A stretch of 64,000 nt of DNA from Membranipora membranacea. Taxonomy: Eukaryota > Bryozoa > Gymnolaemata > Cheilostomatida > Membraniporidae. Positions 47,098 through 58,654 of the stretch are shown here, piece by piece; the first letter of the stretch is position 1; each line of letters opens with the position of its first letter. A program made the position numbers and the translations under genes. The stretch is taken from contig OU612069.1 of assembly GCA_914767715.1 (NCBI GenBank), positions 22,751,387-22,815,386 of the forward strand, written 5' to 3'. Below the pieces are notes generated by a model that did not search any database, was not told the DNA's origin, and worked only from the letters and a program-made list of their open reading frames with translations.

Positions 47098-48285
47098 GTC
47101 CACCCTATCATGTGTACCAACCACAAACAATTTTCAGTAAATATCTAAAACCTGCTAGATATCTAATTGCAAACCACTAGTTATCGGTCTTATCGTAAAT
47201 CACTAGATTTACTGAATGACTATTAAAAGTTTCCAGTTTTCTGTTACGATTCACACCCATCCAACCAGGTATAATCGAACCCTCTGTGAACAGGAACAGG
47301 TTTCTTCTTTTCTAGAGACATAAAATGTGTAACATATAATAGGACTAGGACAACTTTAGTCTAAGTGCTCAGGCGACTGCAATGCGAGTTAATGTCATTA
47401 CATAATCAAACACTCATTTGGAAATGTGTGGTTGATAATGTAATGCCACTAAAAATGCCATTAAAAACAAATTCTTCGCTGTTTCAATTTTACATAACAA
47501 CTGCAGAGCTAACTGCCTGACTTTATTTGGTATAGATAGTCATTAACCAGTGTTCCCTTCCCTTTGAGTGATGGTGTCCTGAACTTTTTTAACATAGTAA
47601 CTACGACTAGGTACATCGATTCAGGTCCTAGCGGCAGAGACACCGGTCTGAAACAACAGTGGCCGACTCCACTGAGTTCCAGTTGTGTGTGTATATATTT
47701 GTAGCCAGGGTACCCAGGCTCTTGATTATATTCCCAATATAAATGGTATTGAGCTGCATGATGGAGGTTATCAGCACACATTAGCAGCTTCTCCCTGAGA
47801 CGGCCGTGGTTGGTCTAAAATTAAGCATATCAAAGGTCAGTATAGGTCTATTTCAGTGCTGCACAGAAGCACATTGCTTAAACATCCGGCAGCAGCAACA
47901 AGATAAGATAACTCAGGATAAATTTAGAGATCCTGTCTATAGAAGATTTTGTCAGCGGCTGACATTTTGTTTGTTAGGAATTTACTTATTATAGAATGAG
48001 TGATGTCTCTATCTTGATGTCTCAGTCAAAACATCAAAGCTCTAAATTGTTGTTGAAAATTGCATAATGTCCATAAATAAACTACAAATAAACTACTTGT
48101 TGCGATTTCCACAATGTCTATATCGTAGATCATCCATTTTCGTGTATCACAATATGTAGCATTTCCGGAACAGCTATATGCAGCCGTGATGAATACCAAA
48201 CCGGACCAGCAAATACAATACTGCTAAATGACTTCTTTTCATTCGCCCAGGTACCTATAATCCTGGGCTATTGAGGAATGAAAGT

Positions 48286-48545
48286 GGGTTAAATGTGGGT
48301 TAAAAAATGTGGGTTAAAATCGCAAGTGTTGTCTCCGTCCGAGGACTGAGAAATATCAGTGCCTTAAGGGCGCGGCCGCCGTATTCGGCGCCAAGTTGCT
48401 CTCAGTTTGCAGGCAGGTCGGAGCACACCTGGGGCGTCATATGAGCCCAGTAGTCAGTAGACCGCAGCGGGATTCTAACCCAGGACCACCAACGCTTGCG
48501 CGTTAAAGGGCAGGCGCTCTAACCAACTGAGCTACCTCCTACTCC
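48286..48545 (-). mobile_element. tRNA-derived SINE, copy 2
   Basis: Full-length relative of 21189-21419. On the minus strand the head reads AGGTAGCTCAGTTGGTTAGA (A box) with a B box GGTTAGAATCCC, and the tail is TTTAACCCACA repeats. The D-arm pairs (GCTC/GAGC), but I could not fold a clean acceptor stem, so it is a SINE rather than a tRNA gene. Confidence 0.88.
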
Positions 48546-50215
48546 TTTGGCTTTTAAGGGCTGATCATAATATAAGTTACAGGGTTTGTTGGTAAAGAAT
48601 GCCGGAAAAGTATACCTTTGATGACATTCTGAGTATTGTGATTGCGAGTGGAAGATATAAATTGGCCGTCTTGATTTATGTCATTCAAATTGTAAGCCTG
48701 TAATAACAATATATCTCATTAATTTTATAGTATTGAAGACTGTATTATTGTTTATATTGGGTGTATTGTTATTCCAGATTCCAGATATTTATAAAATTAG
48801 ATGTATTCCTCCTTTACTATAAGATGGAAGAAGAAAAAAGGCAGAGACAATTCGAATAACTGGAAAATGATAATAGTGACAGTGTCTTTATTTCCCAGAT
48901 TCATGAATTTGGCACATGCTACCTTGCGGCAGTTTCACCAATACCCGACCAGTGAAGGCCAGACAAGTCTGTGTTATAGTAGTTAATCCATACACAAACT
49001 ACAATGACAAAAACAGAAATAATCAAACACCTCACTATGGAATACCCTTGTTAGTTTTAACATGATTGCATAATGTGTGTCTATAGATTATAAAAATTCC
49101 GCCAATACCCTATCTAGAGGCATGAATGTATGTGAGATGTGTTGAACTAGTTAGGGGGTGACTAATTGCTGCAAGTACTAATTTCGGCTAACAAAAGTTG
49201 GAGTTAATTGAAAGGCTGAGTAAATGTTAGCTATCTTTATATTTCACTATTATAAGCTTTTAAAAGTTCACATTATTGCTTGCATGTGAAAAGGCAAAAT
49301 TTCCCTCCTGCAAATAGTTCACTCTAAAAGGGTATTTTGATCAATGTGATACAATGTTGTTACTGTATGTCCAATCATGGTCTGTTTGTGATCTCTGTTG
49401 AAAAATAATGCCCTACTCTAACTGCGCCACCTTCTAAGGTAGACAAAATATTAAGTCATATTGATAACTATTGAAGAGGGTGCGAAGCAACACAAGGTGG
49501 TGCCTGTCAGTTTCAATGGGTTTCAAGGTATGAATCATAAATAGCAAGTGACCTGACTATGACATGGATAATTCAATTACGCTGTTTTTAGGACACTTGT
49601 TCATCTTTTAAGGGGAGGCGGTGCTTGCCTGCTGCTGTTAGAACTATAGGCGTTACTCAAATTCCTGTAGCTCACAGCTCTACTCCAAATATGTTTGGCG
49701 GTTATTGTTCCACAGCTTCTGATTCTTGAGCTATCTCTTACTCCCCTATCGCTCAGGCATGTATTTTGAGTTCCCGCTTACAGTGAATTATAATACAAAA
49801 TGTTCTAGTTGTCTGCTCTTTGTACATGAGATGACAACTGTGTAACCAATAGTTCTATCCAAATTCAACGTCAAAACATGGAGGGTGGGATATACCCTCC
49901 CACCCTCCCTGGTGGAAATCAGGTGTATAACTATTCATTTTAATCTAGCATCAATGGACACTCAGACTTTAGCATGACCATCACTTTCATAGATCAAGTA
50001 TGATGAATTGGTGTGTTTGTTTAGTGATATGAAGCAGCAAACTTGGACTTCTGTCTATAGGAAAAATCTGATTTTAACGCATTGTGTTAAAACTCAGAGT
50101 CCATAATATAACGCAAGGGTTAAGGCCTTGGTTATACACAAGATTGTTTGATTAGTCACTGATGATCATGGTAAAAATGGTTTATATTTATATATAAGAT
50201 TAATTGTTTTGAGTT
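48546..50215. other. Spacer without supportable gene
   Basis: AT-rich, with a palindrome at 49880-49913 (third copy of the GGAGGGTGGGA family). The minus-strand polyadenylation signal of paralogue B (AATAAA, about 50231-50226) lies at the right edge, and its downstream region resembles that of paralogue A. Confidence 0.5.
49880..49913. repeat. Palindromic hairpin, copy 3 of a dispersed family
   Basis: GGAGGGTGGGATATA pairs imperfectly with CCCACCCTCCCTGG. Related to 19787-19824 and 33381-33410. Confidence 0.65.
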
Positions 50216-50428
50216 TGGAACAGGTTTTATTGATTTCGATAGCTGTACCATTGTACATCATAGCCAATGTTTTTTATTTTCAAGGAAATTTTGTTTAGTA
50301 AAATAAAATACAGAAATAGATACTAACAATAATATAAAGAATAAGTCAAGCGCATGACAATTGAAGACAAGGACATTGATATTGTATCTGACTGGGTCAG
50401 TTTTGTCATTTCATCGCAATGTGTCAAG

Positions 50429-51082
50429 TTACATTAGTCTGTGACCCAGCAAAAGACACCAATATGTTGATCGTGTCTCTGAGCAGTCGTGTGGTCGCCG
50501 TCCTACCCCACATCTAGGTGCTAAATCTACACGAGTAGCATTGAGACCTACACAGAATCTATAACAGTGTGTTAGATTGTACATTCTGAGAGAATCGGCA
50601 CAGGAATCACACCCGAGGGCGCAGGAACATCTCATAGTGTATGTATGACCGAGGTAGTGATGGGTAGTCATTACATCCTGTGGTATTCCACCACATACAT
50701 CTGTTGATACTCTGTCTATAAAGTGAATCAGTTGAACACCACACAGGATGAATACTATGCTCGCCTAAAGAAACAAAAAGGAATTAACCGATGAAAATCG
50801 TTGAGATGGGTGAAAACAAAACTCAAGGCAATGTGGTTGGAGTTGTCTGCCTACATCTATCAAAGTCTGATTACAATGGGCAGGTATCAAATTAACCCTA
50901 TTGTGATGATGGCATCAGTGGTACTGAAACTAATCGATGTGAAAGTAGTCCAAACCATCTGCAACGACATGGTGATGTTATAGTAGTGTACCTCACAACC
51001 ATATAATATACTATAACATTTTTTAAAACTGTAAGTGCAATTATTACAAAATACTTACCGATGGCTGAAGTTGCATTTTCAT
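50429..51082 (-). CDS. Secreted eight-cysteine peptide, paralogue B (119 aa)
   Basis: Exon 51082-51059 encodes MKMQLQPS and exon 50764-50429 follows a TTTGTTTCTTTAG acceptor in phase 0. The hydrophobic N-terminus (SIVFILCGVQLIHFI) is a probable signal peptide. Cysteine spacing from the first mature cysteine is exactly that of paralogue A, including the cores CSCALGCDSC and YNLTHCYRFC. Beyond the eighth cysteine the two proteins differ: B has an unrelated tail with two more cysteines (PHDCSETRSTYWC...), perhaps from a frame shift relative to A. Because the stop of B therefore may not be ancestral, recent change or partial decay of the C-terminus is possible. Function unknown. Confidence 0.72.
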
Positions 51083-51159
51083 TCTTGTAATCCGAGTTGT
51101 GTTGTGACCTGCTGTTGGCCTCGATAATGACTAGTCTAGATTATCGGTCAATATTGATG

Positions 51160-51166
51160 TTATATA
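51160..51166 (-). promoter_or_regulatory. TATA box of eight-Cys gene B
   Basis: ACTATATAAC on the minus strand about 80 bases before the ATG, within a block shared with paralogue A (TGTCAAAACAT and GACTATATAA preserved). Confidence 0.7.
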
Positions 51167-51206
51167 GTCTGTGCTGCCTGTCAAAACATTCCTCAGTAGT
51201 CTGTAC

Positions 51207-51235
51207 AGAGACTATAGATATTATCTATAGTCTCT
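51207..51235. repeat. Perfect 14-base-arm palindrome
   Basis: AGAGACTATAGATA at 51207-51220 and its complement at 51222-51235 with a single-base centre, about 45 bases upstream of the TATA box of paralogue B. Confidence 0.85.
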
Positions 51236-51239
51236 GGTC

Positions 51240-53270
51240 TGTGTACATATCATGTCCTAGGCACATATTTAACACTCTGATAATTGTTAGGGAATTCGAA
51301 TATGATGCGGTTCCATGTCTCGATGTTCCATGCCTCTACAAGTTGTTTTAGCAGAGAGATTGGATTGTTCAATTATATTATCATCACATTATGTCCGCTA
51401 GCTTGGTCTCTTGGACAAGTGGTCAGAAATTTTCTGGAGCGCCCTGGTCAGGTCAGGTAGTGGTTGGTGAAAAGATGCGCTCCTTTTGGATTTGACGTTT
51501 GAAAGCACTGGTTAGTTCAAAATCCAAGAGACCAAAGGTTGAAGACCAATTTTTTGGCAGTTTATATATAAATCCGTCAGCAGGTGGTAGAAAGATAAGA
51601 TAACTCAGGATAAATTTAGAAAACCTAAATTATAAAGTTTCGTCATTATTTGACACTTTGTTTGTTAGGAATTCATTATACATAGAATAAGTGATGACTC
51701 TATGTTGATGTGTCTGCCAAGTGAGAAATCTTTTAACTTCTGATAGCACAGCTGCAAAGTTTTTTCTGTAAGTAAATTGATATTTGTAGCCATTATTTAA
51801 ACTATCATGTTATGGTGGATCCACCGATATATATTCATATCAATGGGTGGATCATTAATTATTGTTTGTAATCAATGCTGCACAGGATTTCCCAAAAGGG
51901 TAAACCCAAACATGATTGAACTGACCCTTGTCACACAATCTGAGATCTAACCTCAATCCACCAGATTAAAAATTGATTGTTAAAAGTTACTAAGATGCTT
52001 CAGAGGTGCATTCAATAATCTTGAAGACCAGAGCGATAAGAGCTGATCAGCTTTATACAGCGCCAATCAAAGAGAGATATGACCTTTATCTGGATATGTG
52101 TTGTAGGTCCAGAGCACAGGTCAGAATTACGAACCGAACATCTGGAATTCGTGGTTTTCTATTCAGTTACCCTAGAGCAGTACTTTAGCTAGCAATGAGG
52201 TGACTTAATGTTGGCTAACATTTCATTTTGGCTAGCTGAGCAGGAGTCTATATACAGAACAGAGGGCGATTAAATGTTACCTATTTCAAGACTGTGCGGA
52301 ACGGCTAACTTCCGGCCTACCAATACTTGAGTACTCTAGATAACGGAGATTGAGGAGCATCATACTAATATTGTGACTGCAGGATGGCAAACAGAGATAG
52401 TGAATCCAAGCTTCCTCTCAACAAAGTTGTCATAACCTATGAATTCATCAATATCCAAAAACTATGACTGCATTATCTTCATGATATGTTGTGAGTTGTT
52501 AGTTGTTTGTTGTTAGATTTCTAGTCTTGGCCGGCCCTCAGTGTGTACATAGTAAGCCCGTCTTTCCATCATACACAATATTAACCCACAAAAATGTTAA
52601 TAGTTAAGTAGTGTACTGGTATGATTTGGTAGCATGTATCTTACTGAATGCCTGGCTATCTCTAGTTAATTTTGCTACGAGCCATCTAACATTAGGAATA
52701 TTCTCATGTCTCAAAGCTTCAGAAATAAATCATAAAATATTGGCCATCATATTTTATTCATATCAGTTATTTTAGGTGCACATAGTCAAAGATTCAGGAT
52801 ATTATGGTGATGAACAATAGGTGGGTTATAATGTATTATCACTTAATTAGAGACACCTAGTACGAGTGATATGTCCCGGACAGTGAAGGAAAGTGAATGT
52901 GTTGTAGTCCTTGATACTATTTTATCATTAGTACATAGCTGTCAGCCCAAAGAAATTCAAAATCTGGCAGCCTGAAGGCTAGATTTATCGGGTTCTAAAT
53001 CTAATTCTCAGCTCTAATACAGACTGATAATCATTGAAACATCAGCGCGTGATCGTCTTCTGCTTCACTAACTTGGTGAGTTCTGTTACGTTTTGACAAA
53101 CTTCGATTTGGCTCTGTGTTCCAATTATGACACTGACCTGTGTATTTGTTAGTGCTCGATAACTTGATGTATGATGTTCACACCTTGTAGATCATTTGTG
53201 AAACAATTAGCAAGATCAATCATAAATTTATATGAGACCTGCGCTGCGCATCTCTCGTAACAAACTTTCA
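51240..53270. other. Spacer without supportable gene
   Basis: It contains the third copy of the flank repeat at 51590-51715 and otherwise AT-rich sequence with only short open frames. Confidence 0.5.
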
Positions 53271-53274
53271 CTAT

Positions 53275-53532
53275 ATGCTCATAATATGCACTTTGTCTGT
53301 CATAACACCAACAGATGACGAGATGGAGAGCGACTATCAGAATATAACGATGTCTATGGCCAATCAGAGTACCGCACCTGACTCTGAGACGAATATTGGA
53401 GTCGAGGTCCTTACTTACACCATTGCAGTTTTCCCGATATTATTTCCTTTCGGAGTTCTCCTCACATTTTATCTATCGTTAAAGACATATCGCTACAAAT
53501 ATAGCAGTGAGTCCGCATACATTATTAACTAA
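53275..53532 (+). CDS. Possible small single-pass membrane protein (85 aa)
   Basis: I do not recognise it. The frame opens with MLIICTLSVITP, then an acidic segment with two possible N-glycosylation sites (NIT and NQS). A strong transmembrane helix follows (about residues 47-68, VLTYTIAVFPILFPFGVLLTFYL), then a short basic tail (SLKTYRYKYSSESAYIIN). Extracellular glycosylated N-terminus, one helix and basic cytosolic tail is a layout also seen in KCNE-type channel subunits, but I see no family signature. An AG at 53312-53313 (CACCAACAG) could instead be a splice acceptor, with translation from the Met at 53323 or from an upstream exon. Coding status is not established. Confidence 0.35.
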   Translation: MLIICTLSVITPTDDEMESDYQNITMSMANQSTAPDSETNIGVEVLTYTIAVFPILFPFGVLLTFYLSLKTYRYKYSSESAYIIN

Positions 53533-56500
53533 CGATGAACTTGTACTCAAGTTGTAATCAGCCATGATATAACAACTCTGTGCTATGAATCTACATCCTA
53601 TGGAATAGATTATTGACATACATTCCTCACCTTTAATTGTATGATGGACAATCAGATTCCATTTTTTTCATGTTATTCTATACCATTGAGTTTGGATATA
53701 TCATGCACAAGCGATGGACAACCAAATGTTGCAGTGGTCTACATTTATGCAATTTTTATGTAGAAGAACTGCAATGTTCGCTTTAGCTAGAGCATAAAAT
53801 AACCCTCTACTTTCACTGCATATCTGACCCATAAGCATAAACATATTATACTTTCTCTAGACTGGACACTACAGATTTGAAAGCATCTTTGATAAGTAAA
53901 TAGAAATTTTCTTGTTCATGCTTAGAAGTTCGTTTAAAGTTTCTGTAGATGGGGACAGGGTTGAATGAGTTTATCAAAGTCAAAACGGGCTAACATTTAA
54001 TTTAAGCTATACATGGAGATAGCAGAGATAAGATAGATCTTTGAGAACATTGGACAAATTTCAATACCTGTGGGACTGTCTTTCATAGGATGATGTTGGT
54101 CTGAGTTTGTCTGCCAGTCATTTAGCAGGTATACATTTTTTTCGGCTTGCCAAGACCATCAGTCCTGAAATTTTCAGCCCCATCCCACAAGAAAAAACTT
54201 ATCTTCTGTCTACACCTGTCAAGAATAGACAGCCTGCCAATAATTGTTCTGGCCATCAATAAATAAAAATTGTCTATTGGTTTATGCTTATGGCTTGAGC
54301 TGACTGCTGAGATGTTTTTTGAGGTACCCTTTTAATTCTGTTCATGACGAAGAACTACATCAATGAAACTGACTTAGTGTCATGAGCTTGGTTTTAAAGC
54401 AAAGAGATTGTTCAAATAACAATAAAATCAAACCTTACTTAAGAACAATTTGTGTCTCCCACCTATGGTCTGTATTTCTGATGGATGGAATGGTCAGACG
54501 CATTTAACAAAATAGCCAATAGTTTCCAGTCTAGAGTATTTATATCATTATGGTCTGTACATTGCAGATTTGGATTGGAGGCAAGCAAAAGTTGTCTTCT
54601 CTTTTCTCCAGGTGAGACAACTTCGCCATAAAAAAACATGAAACTATATACATGTATATTATACAACTTGATGTCATATATTGTAGTCCCCAGTATAATT
54701 CTATATTGTAGCACCATACAGTTCTAACAAGAGCCAGAACCAGAGATATTCCGAGAAGAGTGAAACACAAAGCCGACACTCAATTCCATGACATAACAAC
54801 GTGCACTCACATGCTCACTCATTAAGATACAAATTCCTGTTATTATTGAACAAAATTGTCTCTATTTCAAGAGCTGTTGATGAACTATATTTTATCATCA
54901 TCAACCTAATAATTCAATCATCACATGAAGCTGCACTTCATCCCATCTTTTATCATTTTAGTTTTTGTTATCATGTGTTTCGGCACTAAGAGCAAAATAT
55001 TTGGCGACAGATAACCTTTGGATGTCAAATAAAAGTGTACATGTCTGCAGCGTTTGCAGTAACATGTATGATTGGAATCCATGTAAGTCAAATTTGTAAC
55101 TCATTATCAGTTTGTTGTATGAAACATTCCCCCCCCCCTGCCCTCAGCCAATAAAGCTTGATAGGCACCACTGGCGCATCCTCAGATCACATGCTGGCTT
55201 CCTAGTTATTTTAAAGCTTCTTTCTCAAAACCGTGGCATGACTGTCGGTCATTTATTATTCGCCAATATGTACTGATACTGTGGTTGAGAAATTCTCCTT
55301 ATTCAGATCATCCAAAATTATTATGCTATGATTGCATTTTTGGGGCATGTTTTTATAATTCACCGTGCTTATTTTTCGATCTCATGCTATATATTTGTTA
55401 TGAGGTTAGGTTAGCAGTTGATCAATGGTCAGGCTTAGCAAGTATACACCCTAGCTGAGGCCTGGTCTGATGGGGAGTATGCAAGCGGGTTGTGTGACTG
55501 ACCACAAAATCTTGATGATCATTATTCAGCTTGAGAGTATCTCATAGAAATGTCCTGCCATTACATGAATACTTTTGTTTTTCTGATTGCTCCTGCTTCT
55601 GCTCGACATCATCCGATTCGTCTGATATTTGTTTGGTTGCCATCTGAAACAGGGCTGTTTAAGTTGGCAATACAATATGCAATAATAAAACTAGGGTTTT
55701 CAGCTAAAAGAGTAGTATGCATGTGAGTTACCTGACTTATCATATCAGTAATCAGAGAAATGAGGCAGCTTTAGTCAGGCCAAAGGCTGGAACGAGCAAG
55801 GGAAACGAGCAAAAGTGCGGGAACAGGATTCTGCTGTGCTTTATTGCTGTGCAATTCGAGATGAGATCTATCAAGTGGTATACATATAAGTTAATTGTGC
55901 AAACGAAAAAGCAAGCAATGATAAGTATGGCCTAGCTTTACATCTAGTTTCTATTGTGCCATTCACTTAGGAATTTTATATTGGCTGTGTTCAAACTTTA
56001 GATTAATCATGCGTGTCAATGCATCGAAGTACGCACACCCCATATGCCACACTCTAGCTACTGGTCACTAAATCAGACTTTTTAGTTCCTTGCGCAACAA
56101 GGAAAACTTTGAATAGCCACAGCCTTCAGCTGGTTTATAGATCACTATGAATTTGGATAGCTTGGGAAACATTACTGTAGCCGACAGTGTCAGTGAACTT
56201 TTATAGAGGACTGGTGCTCAACTGGTGGAGCAAAGGATCACAAGAGAGTAAGTTGATTACTGCCCGATGGTTCAACTATAACTTGATGGGACAAAAGTTC
56301 CACAGGATGATTTCCTCAGGCGCGAGGGACAGAGTTGGCTTTGTAATACTTCCTTGTGATTGTTATGGCTTGGTGTTGTAGTAACTGATTGCTATCGGTT
56401 GTAGCTTTTATTCTGAGTTGTTGATCATAACGACAAGAATATTGTGGCACTCTTAAGCTGAAGCTATTCACAGCACTTCAAGGCAGATGTTTACGCTGGC

Positions 56501-56700
56501 CAAAAGTTCAGCTTACCTCCTTCATCTTATGTGTCTGTATATGTACTTTAGTATACAGGCATTTATTCATTTTTCCTTTTCTTGGATGATCGCCAATTTC
56601 ATGGTTGAAGGTCCTGGCAATATTGCATTTCATTATCCATTAGTCATTCAAGGTCGGCTAGGGTTAATGGCCTGCGATACCAAGTAAGGTAGTGCTAGAC
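53533..56700. other. Spacer without supportable gene
   Basis: AT-rich. A minus-strand frame at 54779-54540 starts with a hydrophobic stretch (SALCFTLLGISLVLALVRTVWC) loosely like the eight-Cys signal peptides, but lacks an ATG and the cysteine pattern. A C-run sits at 55129-55139. Nothing else is recognised. Confidence 0.4.
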
Positions 56701-56709
56701 AAACAGTGC

Positions 56710-56780
56710 ACCTGGTGGGGATCGAACCCAGGACCTAATGATCCTGAATCCGGCGCCTCTTACACTGAGCTATCCCTGAT
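56710..56780 (-). mobile_element. tRNA-like SINE head or tRNA pseudogene
   Basis: On the minus strand, A box TAGCTCAGTG and a good B box GGTTCGATCCC are about 40 bases apart. The acceptor stem does not pair, so this is not a functional tRNA gene. Confidence 0.65.
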
Positions 56781-57001
56781 TTATGTATGTATGTATATAT
56801 GTACCGAGGTACATTTGTATGTTTAATGTACGTACCTTTGTATCTACAAGCTGTCACACTGACTATGTTTCCATGTGGATTGGCCAGAAGGTCGGCATAG
56901 ATGGAGCTGAGTTGTCACCTCCTGGCTCGTCCTCGAAATATGCATCCATTCCCATGGATACATATTTTGAGCTGAGCTGAAACTTTAAAAAAATACTGCC
57001 G

Positions 57002-57070
57002 CCATGGGGACTTTAAACCCGGGCAACTTCTGAGTCTTTGATGATAACCGCTCGGCCACACACGTCTCAG
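57002..57070 (-). mobile_element. tRNA-like SINE head or tRNA pseudogene
   Basis: On the minus strand, TGGCCGAGCGGTTA (Leu/Ser-type A box) is followed by a B-box-like GGGTTTAAAGTCC. No matching acceptor stem is seen. It is a different family from the neighbouring copy. Confidence 0.6.
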
Positions 57071-58217
57071 TGCTAACTGGGAGGTTCTCCCACAGCTCTT
57101 ACAGTCCCCAAAAATAGCCTCAGGTTGAACCATGGAACTGCAATGAATCAGTCTTCTATCATTTTTAATGTGTTTCCATTGATTCCAGGTAAAACAACCA
57201 ATTGTTTGTTTACATCCATTCCTAAGTGTGAACTTCGGATTTTAAAGTTTGAAGTTTGTTTATTGCCTGTTTATAGTAGATCCTACCTGTAATAAGTGAT
57301 ACTATCAAACAGTGGTACTTTTGTAAGGGATAATGAAGTGGAGCTCTTACTTATTTATATTTTTTAATTCTACAATCAATCCTCCCAGCCGGCAAGGTTT
57401 AGCCAGCAGCCTTCTGTAGAGGTTGCCAATGGGCAGCTTTATTGTTAGCCAATATCCTCTGACATCACCTGTCTTTGATAGGTATGCTAGAGGGAGCCAG
57501 ATATCCCCATTTCCCAGCAACAGATATAATTTGTTGTAGATGCTTCTGCTTTTATACTCTATTTTCTTGCCGTTGGCGGTTGCAGAAATAACTTCTCTGG
57601 AGTGACAACACATAGCCAACACTCAAATATTAATGTATTTCCCATCTATTAGCATGGCTCCAGCGTGAGAACAGTTTACTCCCCATTGTTTCGACAGGGC
57701 TCTCAACCACTCAGGTTTAGCCCGAGTTACTCAGATTTTTGGGTTCAACTCAGGCTACTCAGGGGATTTTAGAATGTAAGCTTAAAACTCAGATTTTGCT
57801 CGTTGGCAGAGATGAATAATATATAAACAGTGCTAAATGTTGCCTTACAATAATTTATGATTGATTGATTGATTTATTATCACAAACATTAAATGTTGCG
57901 AAAAATGGATGCATATACTTTGTCATAATAAGAGCTTGCTTCCAGTGTATGGAACTATGGACTTTTTTAAAAACGAATCTCATTAAGTGTGATGCACATT
58001 TGCCTCAGAAAACAGTCTTTGCCCCATGAGCTGCGATATTTAACATGTCTAAGACGATTAGAAGGGCAATGTTCAAGAAAATCGTGTATAAAGTGGTCTT
58101 CATCTCAAAAACAGCACATGATAATGGATTTAGTTCTCTGTTTAACAATGGTATCGACATCCAGGGGCGTATATTCTGAAAGGTTTCACTCACTGACTTT
58201 TTAGAGATGAGCATAAT

Positions 58218-58293
58218 GATCGGGCGCAGCCCGATCCACACGCCGTAAGCGTGGCGGGGAGGGTGTGGGAGGGGCGCTTAAGCGCCCTCCCAC
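58218..58293. repeat. Cluster of three GC-rich hairpins
   Basis: Consecutive palindromes: GATCGGGC/GCCCGATC at 58218-58236, CACGC/GCGTG at 58239-58253, and GTGGGAGGGGCGCTT/AAGCGCCCTCCCAC at 58265-58293. They form a sharp GC island inside the LINE remnant. Confidence 0.85.
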
Positions 58294-58448
58294 CACGGAA
58301 ATTTTTGCATATCGGTAGCAAAATAGTGCAAGCAGAGAGGTATTTCAATAGCTCACTGAGCTGTTGGGTACTTTCAGAAAACAACTCAATAGCAGTAGAA
58401 GATTACAGTAAAAATGCTCCAGTTATAAAGCACCCATTTGAAAAAAAG

Positions 58449-58532
58449 CTGACCATGATGGGATTCAAACCCACAACAATCAGATTAACAGTGATTATAA
58501 GGCAGCCGCTCTACACACTGAGCTATTCAGCC
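58449..58532 (-). mobile_element. tRNA-like SINE head
   Basis: On the minus strand, AATAGCTCAGTGTGTAGAGC gives a proper A box and D-arm, with B box GGTTTGAATCCC. The ends pair over only about five bases and the anticodon arm does not fold, so a SINE origin is preferred over a tRNA gene. Confidence 0.65.
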
Positions 58533-58654
58533 ATTCACGGAAATCCATGGGCCGTGAGTGCTAATATACGCCACTGTCGACATCGCCTGCATCAAGCCCT
58601 AAATTCTTGGCATCGTTGAAAACTTTTCTTAGTAATTTCTTGTCCTTATATTAT

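Larger units (their letters stand above)
45900..48040. repeat. Segmental duplication upstream of eight-Cys gene A
   Basis: Blocks 45910-46080 and 46640-46865 recur in the same order at 47565-47740 and 47810-48035. The second block (GATAAGATAACTCAGGATAA and about 120 further bases) occurs a third time at 51590-51715, upstream of paralogue B. The copy at 47.5-48.0 kb has no recognisable peptide gene next to it. Confidence 0.75.

Noticed and set aside
54540-54779. Third eight-Cys gene or pseudogene suggested by a hydrophobic start similar to the family signal peptide
   Set aside because: The frame starts with GTG, not ATG, lacks a good acceptor and lacks the cysteine pattern. The likeness is confined to a hydrophobic stretch that could be chance.
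58449-58532. Functional tRNA gene (good A and B boxes, D-arm)
   Set aside because: Acceptor and anticodon stems do not fold; the same applies to 56710-56780 and 48286-48545. SINE or pseudogene is the better call.
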